In this document: positions 1 through 5,236 of the stretch, in pieces
Numbering within the stretch: the first letter of the stretch is position 1
Layout of the letters: the number at the start of each line of letters is the position of its first letter
Assembly: GCA_005879205.1 (NCBI GenBank)
Contig: VBLD01000216.1
Coordinates: 1-5,236 of the forward strand
Length of the DNA stretch: 5,236 nucleotides
Direction: 5' to 3'
From: Deltaproteobacteria bacterium
GTDB lineage: Bacteria > Desulfobacterota > Binatia > DP-6
Program-made: the position numbers and the translations under genes
Notes under the pieces: generated by a model
Database searches by the model: none
The model's input: the letters and a program-made list of their open reading frames with translations, nothing else
What the model was told of the DNA's origin: nothing

Positions 1-232
1 GATCCCGCCCGGGAGCGACAGCCCCACCTCCATCACGTCGGCTTTGCCGATGTGGGCGAGCCCGAAAGATGACGCCGGACGCCACGACCGATTCCGCCGT
101 GAGGCCGGACCAGGAGAGACCGGCGTTGCGAGCGCCGGGCTGTGCCAACCCCAACCATCTGAAGCCTCGCTGCGACCATGGCCCCTCCACTGCCCCGACC
201 GGAACCGCCGGCAGCCGCCGGTCGGGCAGCAT
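1..232 (-). pseudogene. Possible remnant of a CPBP-family intramembrane protease, frameshifted and running off the left edge
   Basis: Read on the minus strand, the region gives a coherent peptide only if one base is skipped near 64-67, where the plus strand has an AAA run. The frame from 232 to 65 ends in a hydrophobic stretch (TAESVVASGVIF). The frame from 63 to 1 continues GLAHIGKADVMEV and on to LPGGI. Joined, they give an FGLAH motif followed by K and E. This resembles motif 2 (FxxxH) of CPBP/type II CAAX-like glutamic intramembrane proteases, whose histidine is catalytic. The minus codons on each side of the junction end strongly in G or C. The usual motif 1 (EExxxR, normally about 25-30 residues earlier) is not visible, and too little room remains before the adaptor gene for a normal N-terminal half. 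This looks like a truncated, broken copy or a sequencing indel in a fragment. A match to the ASPIC/UnbV FGLG motif was considered and fits less well. The family call is inference from one motif. Confidence 0.3.
191..228. repeat. Strong GC-rich inverted repeat (hairpin) upstream of the adaptor gene
   Basis: TGCCCCGACCGG (191-202) and CCGGTCGGGCA (218-228) pair over 11 base pairs with a single bulged C, leaving a 15-base loop that is itself GC-rich. There is no T run on either side, so it is not a standard intrinsic terminator. It lies about 60 bases before the adaptor start. It could be a transcript-end structure, a 5' leader element or a protein-binding palindrome. Confidence 0.5.
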
Positions 233-289
233 GAGCACGGATGACCCGCTGGACTCGGCACGCGCCGGGACATAGGACCAACGAGTTTC

Positions 290-1504
290 ATGGCCGAGCG
301 CCGCCGCCTCGACGAGCTCCGCATCGACCGGTCCGAGAGTCCCGACGCGAGCCCCTGGCCGCGGCGGCTCCTGCTGCTCGGGCTGTCGGGCCTCCTGGTG
401 GGAGTCGCCGCCTGGTGGTTCCTTGCCGGCCACGCGATCGTGGTCGACACGGCCACCGTGGTCGAGGCGGGCGCCGGTGGGTCCGCACCGTCGGTGCTCG
501 ATGCCTCCGGCTATGTCGTCGCGCGCCGGCAGGCGACGGTCGCCTCCAAGGTGACGGGCCGTCTCGTCGAGGTCGGCGTCGAGGAAGGGATGAGCGTCAA
601 GGAAGGGCAGATACTCGCCCGCCTCGACGATGCGAACGTCCGCCACGCCCTGGCGCTGGCCGCGGCGCGGGTGGCGGCGGCCGAGAGCGCGCTCAACGAG
701 ATCCAGGTGCGGCTCCGGGAAGCCGAGCTGGACCTCGGCCGTGCCCGGGACCTCGCGAAGGTTGGCGTCGCGAGTCGCCAGTTTCTGGACGCCGCGCAGG
801 CGGCGCGGGATTCCTTCGCGGCCCGGCTGGCGGCCGCGCGCGACGAGGTGACGGTGGCGGAGCGCGAGGTTTCGCTGCGACGCCAGGACGTCGAGGACGC
901 GTTGATCCGTGCCCCGTTCGACGGCGTGGCGACGTCCAGGAACGCGCAGCCGGGCGAGATCGTGTCGCCGGTCTCCGCCGGCGGCGGGTTCACACGCACC
1001 GGCATCGGCACGATCGTCGACATGAGCTCGCTCGAGATCGAGGTGGACGTCAACGAGGCGTTCATCCAGCGCGTGCGGCGCGATCAGTCTGTGGTGGCCG
1101 CCCTGCAGGCCTACCCCGAGTGGAAGATCCCCGCCCACGTCATCACCACCGTGCCGGCAGCCGATCGGCAGAAGGCCACCGTGAAGGTGCGGATCGCCTT
1201 CAACGAGCTCGGCGATCCGCGCATCCTGCCCGACATGGGCGTCAAGGTGGCCTTCCAGGCCGAGCCGGGGACCGACGTCGCCGCGCGGCCGAGGCTGCTC
1301 GTTCCCGAGCGGGCGTTACGTCGGGAGAAGGACGCGGGCGTCGTCTTCGTGCTGCGCAACGATCGGGTCGAGCGCCGGGCGGTCGCGGTCGGCGGCAGCA
1401 GCGCAGGCAGCGTCGAGGTGGCCTCGGGGGTCCACGCCGGGGATACCGTCGTGCTCGACCCGCCGGCCGATCTCGCCGACGGGAGCCGAGTCCGGCGGCG
1501 GTAG
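290..1504 (+). CDS. Periplasmic adaptor subunit (HlyD/MacA-type membrane-fusion protein)
   Basis: This 404-residue protein is expected to bridge an inner-membrane transporter and an outer-membrane channel, acting as the periplasmic part of a tripartite efflux or secretion system. Residues 1-25 are charged and cytoplasmic. Residues 26-46 form one hydrophobic anchor (RLLLLGLSGLLVGVAAWWF), and there is no lipobox. Residues about 72-112 form a biotinyl-lipoyl-like half (ASKVTGRLVEVGVEEG, then GQILARLDD). Residues 113-205 are an Ala/Glu/Arg-rich alpha-helical hairpin. The second lipoyl half and beta-barrel start at IRAPFDGVATSRNAQPGEIV (207-226). Residues about 245-325 continue the barrel and 335-404 form the membrane-proximal domain. 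Length is normal for the family. The ATG at 290 gives the anchor a basic N-terminus; the upstream AGGA (274-277) is a weak, rather distant ribosome binding site. The gene stands alone on the plus strand. Its likely partners are the ABC genes from 3483 on, about 2 kb away, which resemble MacB. The substrate is unknown. The family call is secure; the partner assignment is inferred. Confidence 0.93.
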   Translation: MAERRRLDELRIDRSESPDASPWPRRLLLLGLSGLLVGVAAWWFLAGHAIVVDTATVVEAGAGGSAPSVLDASGYVVARRQATVASKVTGRLVEVGVEEGMSVKEGQILARLDDANVRHALALAAARVAAAESALNEIQVRLREAELDLGRARDLAKVGVASRQFLDAAQAARDSFAARLAAARDEVTVAEREVSLRRQDVEDALIRAPFDGVATSRNAQPGEIVSPVSAGGGFTRTGIGTIVDMSSLEIEVDVNEAFIQRVRRDQSVVAALQAYPEWKIPAHVITTVPAADRQKATVKVRIAFNELGDPRILPDMGVKVAFQAEPGTDVAARPRLLVPERALRREKDAGVVFVLRNDRVERRAVAVGGSSAGSVEVASGVHAGDTVVLDPPADLADGSRVRRR

Positions 1505-1536
1505 CCCGGTCGATTTTTCCCGCTTCGGACCGATCG

Positions 1537-1560
1537 CGGCAGGGCCGCCGGCGGCTGCCG
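1537..1560. repeat. GC hairpin in the gap between two convergent genes
   Basis: CGGCAG (1537-1542) pairs with CTGCCG (1555-1560), with a further GC-rich pairing possible inside. It sits in the 60-base gap between the stop codons of the adaptor and of the radical SAM gene, where a shared terminator would be expected. The only T run (1514-1518) lies on the wrong side for a plus-strand intrinsic terminator, and no T run follows on the minus strand. Terminator function is therefore only a guess from position. Confidence 0.3.
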
Positions 1561-1564
1561 CCGC

Positions 1565-2521
1565 TCAGCGGAGCGGCGCGAGGTCCACGTCTCCGCGCGC
1601 GGTCACGCCGCTCTGATGGAGCAGGCCGGCCGCGTGCCTCGTGAAGAACTCGTCGCACCAGAGGCACTGGTTGCCGAGTTCGCGGGTGCGGCGGATGCCC
1701 TCCGACTCGCTGATCCCGAGGTATTCGCCCATCTTCTCGGGCCGGCCTTCGTTCAGGGCACGGTAGACCGGGTGCTCGGCGCAGCGGTCGAGCATGGCGA
1801 TCAGCGGCTCGGTCAAAAGATCGCCGATTGGCCGGCATGTCATCGGGCAGCAGGGATAGACGTCGGCGAGCTGGACGTTCACCTCGCACCCCTCGCCGCG
1901 ATAGTCGAGAAAATGCTTGGCGCCGCTCCAGCGCGCGCAGAAGTCGTCCTCGGGCCTCGCCTTCGTGAGGCCGAGGCGACGAGCGCGTCCCCGCGGCCAG
2001 AGAGCACCGATCCAGAGGTCCTCGGTGGCGCCCCAGAAGGCGTAGGTGAGCCGCCTGCCGGCTTCGATCTCCCGCCCTGCGGTGCGCGCGATGGAGCCCG
2101 CCTCTACCATGCCCCGCGATTCGAGGAGACGCGTCAGGTGCTCGCGACGATCGAGCGTCGTGCGCGGGTGGTAGCGATCCATGCTCGAGACGTCGATCCG
2201 GCAGACGTGATGAGCGAGGAGCCGATCCAGCACGACCGCATCGAGCAGATCGCCGTTGGTCTGGACCATCAGCTTCGTGCGGTCGCGGTATCGATCGTAC
2301 AGGCCCGCGAGCGCATGGAAGAGGAGGTCCGGCCACGCGAGCACCTCGCCGCCCGAGATGATGATGCGGTCGACGGCGACGTCGTCCGCATCGGGCAGAT
2401 TGGCGATGCAGCGCGAGGCCTGCTCCGGCACGAGCCCCGGCGCGCCGGGGGCCGAATCATTGTAGCAGTGAGGGCACCGTTGGTTGCAGTGGCGGGAGAT
2501 CACCCAGTAGATCGAGTCCAC
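1565..2521 (-). CDS. Radical SAM enzyme with a SPASM-like cysteine-rich C-terminus
   Basis: This 318-residue protein has the radical SAM cluster motif CNQRCPHC at residues 12-19 (C12, C16, C19), which holds the [4Fe-4S] that cleaves S-adenosylmethionine. GGE (57-59) contacts the SAM amino group, QTNG follows at 87-90, and DVSSMDRYHP (110-119) is the usual strand with substrate-side residues. The C-terminal part has C195, C212, C224, C225, C229, C286 and C289. The spacing of C212 to C224 (CEVNVQLADVYPC) and the CLWC pair resemble a SPASM or twitch auxiliary iron-sulfur domain, but the full seven-cysteine pattern is not present. The start is GTG at 2519-2521, the first standard start after an in-frame stop at 2606-2608, and it places the cluster motif close to the N-terminus as usual. 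The ribosome binding site is weak. The gene is convergent with the adaptor and divergent from the DUF4124 gene. SPASM-type enzymes often modify peptides or build cofactors. The substrate here is unknown and no precursor peptide is evident. Confidence 0.92.
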   Translation of the reverse strand: MDSIYWVISRHCNQRCPHCYNDSAPGAPGLVPEQASRCIANLPDADDVAVDRIIISGGEVLAWPDLLFHALAGLYDRYRDRTKLMVQTNGDLLDAVVLDRLLAHHVCRIDVSSMDRYHPRTTLDRREHLTRLLESRGMVEAGSIARTAGREIEAGRRLTYAFWGATEDLWIGALWPRGRARRLGLTKARPEDDFCARWSGAKHFLDYRGEGCEVNVQLADVYPCCPMTCRPIGDLLTEPLIAMLDRCAEHPVYRALNEGRPEKMGEYLGISESEGIRRTRELGNQCLWCDEFFTRHAAGLLHQSGVTARGDVDLAPLR

Positions 2522-2588
2522 GGCACACCGAGGTTCGTCGAGGGACCGGTCCGCGTCAAGGGGAGGCGTGCTGACGGCAGCAGGCGGA

Positions 2589-2637
2589 CCGCATCGCAGA
2601 TGCCATCATGCGGGAGCGCAAGGCGGATGCTTGATGG
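2589..2637. repeat. Nested short inverted repeats in the divergent intergenic region
   Basis: The 193 bases between the two divergent genes (2522-2714) contain several overlapping short palindromes. CCGCAT (2589-2594) pairs with ATGCGG (2608-2613). GCATC (2591-2595) pairs with GATGC (2599-2603) around a 3-base loop. CCATCA (2603-2608) pairs with TGATGG (2632-2637). The pairings exclude one another, so this could be a switching leader RNA or overlapping operator half-sites for the two divergent promoters. No clear -35/-10 pair was recognised. Some short palindromes are expected by chance in GC-rich DNA. Confidence 0.3.
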
Positions 2638-2702
2638 ACAGCCGCAGGCGAACCGCGGTAACGGAAGGCCGTGGCCCTCGCGTTGCTGCAGTCACATCGG
2701 AG

Positions 2703-2707
2703 AGGAG
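2703..2707 (+). promoter_or_regulatory. Ribosome binding site that sets the start of the DUF4124 gene
   Basis: AGGAG lies 7 bases before the ATG at 2715 and directly precedes a clear signal peptide. The reading frame is open further upstream to 2568, with ATGs at 2568 and 2634, but those would bury the signal peptide behind an Arg-rich leader. They are not favoured. Confidence 0.8.
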
Positions 2708-2714
2708 ACATCAG

Positions 2715-3254
2715 ATGAAGACGCTCGCCCTTCTGCTTGCGCTCGCGCTGTTGCCGGCCCTTGCCGGAGCGGAGGAGGTCTGGCGGTGGACGGACAGCCG
2801 GGGCACGACCCACTACACGAACCGCGCCGAGATGGCGCCCGCCGACGCCACGCCGGTGAAGACGCGCCTCATCGTGGAGGCGAAAGAGCTTCCTCGCAGC
2901 GAGCCCGATCTCGTCGTGCGCGACGGGATGGTCATCGATGCCCGGGAGGCACGCCGCGAGGCTCCGCCGGCGACCAAGGCGCCGCACCGCATCTACAGCG
3001 AGCGGCGACGCCGCTTCGGTTGCTACGCCGCCGACATCCTCTTCGCGGGCGGCTGGGCCCATCCGGACGACATCGGCGTGCAGGGCAACTGCCTGCCCTA
3101 CCTGCTCGGCCCCGAGGCGTGGCTCAACGCCGCACACGCGGAGCTCGGGTTGCGCGAGCACGGGATCGACTGGCGTCAGGTGGTCCCGATGTACCTCGCC
3201 AGCCCCGGGCGGACCGCGTCGGAGCGTCTGATCAGCGCCAACGACAGCGACTGA
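2715..3254 (+). CDS. Secreted DUF4124 domain-containing protein with an uncharacterised C-terminal region
   Basis: The 179-residue product starts with a clear Sec signal peptide: MKT, a Leu/Ala core to about residue 16, and cleavage probably after A17-G18-A19. The mature N-terminus EEVWRWTDSRGTTHYTNRAE (20-39) is the DUF4124 hallmark, with a W-x-D-x-x-G-x-x-H-Y-[ST] pattern. This is a small beta-rich module found in many proteobacterial periplasmic proteins whose function is not established. Residues about 48-100 are charged and probably flexible. Residues 101-165 look like a separate folded part with two cysteines (C103, C126) that could form a disulfide in the periplasm, and several Trp and aromatic residues (GGWAHPDD, PEAWLNAA, IDWRQV). 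I do not recognise that part. The gene is divergent from the radical SAM gene and 228 bases ahead of the ABC ATPase, so it is probably a separate transcript from the transporter. No catalytic motif is apparent. Confidence 0.85.
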   Translation: MKTLALLLALALLPALAGAEEVWRWTDSRGTTHYTNRAEMAPADATPVKTRLIVEAKELPRSEPDLVVRDGMVIDAREARREAPPATKAPHRIYSERRRRFGCYAADILFAGGWAHPDDIGVQGNCLPYLLGPEAWLNAAHAELGLREHGIDWRQVVPMYLASPGRTASERLISANDSD

Positions 3255-3333
3255 TCGACCCTCACCGCGGCTGCGATTCGCACGTCCCCCATGGCGCGCG
3301 ACGGGTGGCCGCTCGTCACATCTTGCGACGGCG

Positions 3334-3350
3334 TGTAGGCGCCTGTAGGC
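3334..3350 (+). repeat. Direct repeat TGTAGGC with 10-base period, interleaved with a palindrome
   Basis: TGTAGGC occurs at 3334-3340 and again at 3344-3350, exactly one helical turn apart. The spacer creates a perfect palindrome AGGCGCCT (3337-3344), and the second copy forms GCCTGTAGGC (3341-3350). Such phasing is typical of regulator half-sites on one DNA face. It lies about 130 bases before the ABC ATPase start, so it may be an operator for that operon. No regulator gene is present in the window. Confidence 0.35.
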
Positions 3351-3472
3351 ACGACTACCGGGAAGTCATGCTCGACGATGGCGAGGCCGGGTTTCGCCTC
3401 CGCCCAGCGTGGGGAAGTGCATCGGGGTGTCGGACTTGGGGCGTGTGGCCGGGTCCGGCGGCGCTAGCAGAC

Positions 3473-3477
3473 GAGGA
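3473..3477 (+). promoter_or_regulatory. Ribosome binding site of the ABC ATPase gene
   Basis: GAGGA is placed 5 bases before the ATG at 3483 and supports this start, which also gives the normal N-terminus for this ATPase family (a short strand leading into KVYTRG). Confidence 0.7.
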
Positions 3478-3482
3478 CGCGA

Positions 3483-4172
3483 ATGACCGATGCGTTGGTG
3501 CAGGTGAGCGACGTCCACAAGGTCTATACGCGCGGCGCGGAACGCGTCGACGTGCTCAAGGGGCTCGAGCTCGAGGTGCGGCGCGGCGAGTTCCTCGCGC
3601 TCATGGGCCCATCCGGCTCCGGCAAGACGACGCTGCTCAACCTGATCGGCGGCCTCGACAAGCCGACCTCGGGGCGCGTGACCGTGGGCGGCCGCGACCT
3701 CACGCGGGCGTCGTCGCGCGATTTGGCGCGCTGGCGCGCGCAGCACGTCGGCTTCATCTTCCAGTTCTACAACCTGCTGCCGGTGCTCACCGCCGCCCGC
3801 AACGTCGAGCTGCCGCTCCTGCTGACCGGACTCTCCCGGGCCGAGCGCCGGAAGCACGTCGCGACGGCGCTCGAGCTGGTGGGTCTCACCGATCGCGCCG
3901 GCCACTTCCCCATGCAGCTCTCGGGCGGGCAGGAGCAGCGGGTGGGCATCGCGCGCGCGATCGTCAACGATCCCACGCTGCTCCTGTGCGACGAGCCGAC
4001 GGGCGACCTCGACCGGCAGACGGCCGGCGAGATCCTCGATCTGATCGGCGAGCTCAACCGGCGCTACGAGAAGACGGTGATCATGGTGACCCACGATCCG
4101 CTCGCCGCCGAGCGCGCGGGGCGCATCCTGCACATGGACAAGGGAACGCTCGTCGAGGCGCAGGCGGCATGA
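3483..4172 (+). CDS. ABC transporter ATP-binding protein, LolD/MacB type
   Basis: This 229-residue cytoplasmic ATPase powers the adjacent FtsX-like permease. All nucleotide-binding elements are intact: A-loop Y15; Walker A GPSGSGKT (42-49); Q-loop Q94 in FIFQFYNLLPVLTAARNVEL, a stretch characteristic of the LolD/MacB/FtsE branch; signature LSGGQEQRV (146-154); Walker B LLLCDE (166-171) with catalytic E171; D-loop GDLD (174-177); and switch histidine H204 in MVTHD. Length and N- and C-termini are normal, with no fused domain, so this is the split-gene form rather than full-length MacB. The stop overlaps the permease start as ATGA (4169-4172), implying translational coupling and a 2:2 complex. 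In this family the transporter acts as a mechanotransmitter for lipoprotein release, antibiotic or peptide export, or envelope signalling. The sequence alone does not say which. A MacAB-like role is favoured because a MacA-like adaptor lies upstream in the window. Confidence 0.96.
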   Translation: MTDALVQVSDVHKVYTRGAERVDVLKGLELEVRRGEFLALMGPSGSGKTTLLNLIGGLDKPTSGRVTVGGRDLTRASSRDLARWRAQHVGFIFQFYNLLPVLTAARNVELPLLLTGLSRAERRKHVATALELVGLTDRAGHFPMQLSGGQEQRVGIARAIVNDPTLLLCDEPTGDLDRQTAGEILDLIGELNRRYEKTVIMVTHDPLAAERAGRILHMDKGTLVEAQAA

Positions 4173-5236
4173 AGTACCTCCCCCTGCTCTGGCGGAACCT
4201 CATGCGCCGGAAGATCCGCACCACCTTCACCTTCCTCTCGATCGCCGTCGCCTTCTTCCTCTTCGGCCTGCTCATGGCCATCCGGACCGGCTTCGGCGTC
4301 GGGATCGAGCTCGCCGGCCAGAAGCGCCTGCTGACGGTTCACAAGATGTCGATGATCCAGCCGCTCCCGTTCCGCTACCTGGCGCAGATCCAGTCCACGC
4401 CCGGGGTCCGGTTCGCGACGCACATGACCTGGTTCGGCGGCGTCTATCAGGACCCGAAGAACTTCTTCGCGAACATGGCGGTCGACCCCGAAGGGATCTT
4501 GCGCATCTACCCCGAGTTCGTCGTCGACGACGACGATCGCCGGCGGTGGGCCAGCACCAGGACGGGCGCGCTCATCGGGCGGAAGCTCGCCGCGCGGTTC
4601 GGCTGGAAGCTCGGCGATCGGATCCCGATCCAACCCACTTTCTTCCGGCCGAAGGACGGCAAGCCCGACACGTTCGAGTTCGAGGTCGTCGGCATCTATA
4701 GAGGCGCCACACCGGACATCGACGAGACCCAGCTCTTCTTCCACTACAAGTATCTGATGGAGCGGACCGGCGATCCGGGAACGGTCGGCTGGTATGCGGT
4801 CGAGGTCGACGACCCGGCGCGTGCAGACGAGATCGCGCACGCGATCGACCGTCAGTTCGCCAACTCGCCCGCCGAGACCAAGACCGCGACGGAGAAGGCG
4901 TTCATGCAGTCCTTCGCCAACCAGATCGGCGACACCGGCGCCATCCTCACCGCCATCGCGGCGGTCGTCTTCTTCGTGATCCTTTTGATCGCGGGCAACA
5001 CCATGGCGCAGTCGGTGCGCGAGCGGACGAGCGAGCTCGGCGTCCTCAAGACCGTCGGATTCACGGACCTGACCGTGATGGCACTCGTCCTCGGCGAGGC
5101 GGTGCTGCTGGCCTGCTCGGCCGGCGTGGTCGGCCTCGCGCTCGTCACCCTTGCCGTCCCCGGCTTCGCAAAAGCGGTCGAGACCTTCCTGCCGATCTTC
5201 TACGTCCCGGGCCGCTCCATCGCCTTGGGCCTCGGC
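4169..5236 (+). CDS. ABC transporter permease, FtsX/MacB family (3' end beyond window)
   Basis: 356 residues are present and the frame is open at the right edge. The ATG at 4169 overlaps the ATPase stop by four bases; GAGG at 4155-4158 is a plausible ribosome binding site. Residues 1-16 are basic (LWRNLMRRKIR), the usual cytoplasmic start. Transmembrane helix 1 spans about 19-38. A periplasmic MacB_PCD-like domain fills about 40-255, with the family's GALIGRKLAARFGWKLGD (133-150) and a VVGIYRG strand (173-179). Helix 2 is about 257-276, followed by the conserved cytoplasmic coupling segment AQSVRERTSELGVLKTVGF (280-298), which contacts the ATPase. Helix 3 is about 302-330. Helix 4 appears to begin near 349, where the window ends, so probably some 30-50 residues are missing. 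The four-helix, single-large-loop layout matches MacB and LolC/E permeases. It moves or extracts a substrate from the inner membrane or periplasm; the substrate is unknown. A second permease gene downstream would be common but cannot be seen. Confidence 0.94.
   Translation, partial: MKYLPLLWRNLMRRKIRTTFTFLSIAVAFFLFGLLMAIRTGFGVGIELAGQKRLLTVHKMSMIQPLPFRYLAQIQSTPGVRFATHMTWFGGVYQDPKNFFANMAVDPEGILRIYPEFVVDDDDRRRWASTRTGALIGRKLAARFGWKLGDRIPIQPTFFRPKDGKPDTFEFEVVGIYRGATPDIDETQLFFHYKYLMERTGDPGTVGWYAVEVDDPARADEIAHAIDRQFANSPAETKTATEKAFMQSFANQIGDTGAILTAIAAVVFFVILLIAGNTMAQSVRERTSELGVLKTVGFTDLTVMALVLGEAVLLACSAGVVGLALVTLAVPGFAKAVETFLPIFYVPGRSIALGLG

Larger units (their letters stand above)
3255..3482. other. 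Non-coding gap before the ABC operon
   Basis: These 228 bases separate the DUF4124 stop from the ABC ATPase start. I see no convincing gene. A long minus-strand frame crossing this region is an out-of-frame shadow of the ATPase. The gap is long enough to carry the promoter of the ABC operon. TTGCGA (3323-3328) is a possible -35-like hexamer, but no good -10 follows at 16-18 bases. The notable feature inside is the phased repeat at 3334-3350. Confidence 0.6.

Noticed and set aside
1..63. ASPIC/UnbV-type FGLG motif on the minus strand
   Set aside because: FGLAHIGKADVMEV looks superficially similar, but the hydrophobic residues before it and the HxxK pattern after it fit a CPBP protease better, and the WPSG element is absent.
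69..275. Plus-strand 68-codon frame with GC-rich third positions, ending 14 bases before the adaptor start
   Set aside because: It has no recognisable ribosome binding site, a low-complexity, disordered-looking product, and it conflicts with the minus-strand peptide that carries a recognisable motif. GC bias alone is not enough in such DNA.
1505..1564. Intrinsic terminator for the convergent genes
   Set aside because: A GC hairpin is present but no T run follows it in either direction, so it is recorded only as a hairpin.
241..1644. 467-codon plus-strand frame overlapping the adaptor
   Set aside because: The product is extremely Arg/Gly/Pro-rich and has no domains. It is the out-of-frame shadow of the adaptor at 290-1504.
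1242..2336. 364-codon minus-strand frame overlapping the radical SAM gene and the adaptor end
   Set aside because: It has Arg/Pro/Ala-rich shadow composition, whereas the overlapping frame carries the full set of radical SAM motifs.
2568..2714. N-terminal extension of the DUF4124 gene
   Set aside because: An Arg-rich leader would precede the signal peptide, while the ATG at 2715 has a well-placed AGGAG and a textbook signal sequence.
3366..4133. 255-codon minus-strand frame opposite the ABC ATPase
   Set aside because: This is the antisense shadow of a gene with intact Walker A, signature, Walker B and H-loop motifs. Long antisense frames are expected at this GC content.
4064..4840. 258-codon minus-strand frame opposite the permease
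   Set aside because: It is Asp/Glu/Arg-rich with no domain and lies antisense to a permease with clear transmembrane helices and the conserved FtsX coupling segment.

Overview
The window is high-GC DNA, about two thirds G+C by eye, with codons ending mostly in G or C. The protein families (a proteobacterial-style HlyD/MacA adaptor, a MacB/LolD-like ABC pair and a DUF4124 periplasmic protein) suggest a Gram-negative bacterium. Proteobacteria are most likely because DUF4124 is mainly proteobacterial. There is no rRNA or other marker gene to fix the taxon.

Layout. Positions 1-289 hold no intact gene. The minus strand there can be read as a frameshifted, truncated piece of a CPBP-type intramembrane protease, and a strong GC hairpin lies at 191-228. 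From 290 to 1504 (+) there is a complete membrane-anchored periplasmic adaptor (membrane-fusion protein). It converges, across a 60-base gap, on a radical SAM enzyme at 1565-2521 (-) whose C-terminal cysteine set resembles an incomplete SPASM domain. A 193-base divergent region then leads to a secreted DUF4124 protein (2715-3254, +; the start was chosen by its ribosome binding site and signal peptide). After a 228-base non-coding gap with a helically phased direct repeat come a LolD/MacB-type ABC ATPase (3483-4172, +) and a FtsX/MacB-type permease (4169 to beyond the right edge, +). The last two overlap by ATGA and are clearly translationally coupled.

How it fits together. Adaptor, ATPase and permease are the parts of a MacAB-like tripartite export or envelope-remodelling system. 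Here the adaptor is separated from the ATPase/permease pair by about 2 kb holding an oppositely oriented radical SAM gene and a periplasmic protein gene. This could be a rearranged transporter locus. It could also be a functional cluster in which the radical SAM enzyme modifies something that the transporter then moves, but no precursor peptide gene is visible, so that idea is speculative. No tRNA, rRNA, CRISPR array or intact insertion sequence was seen.
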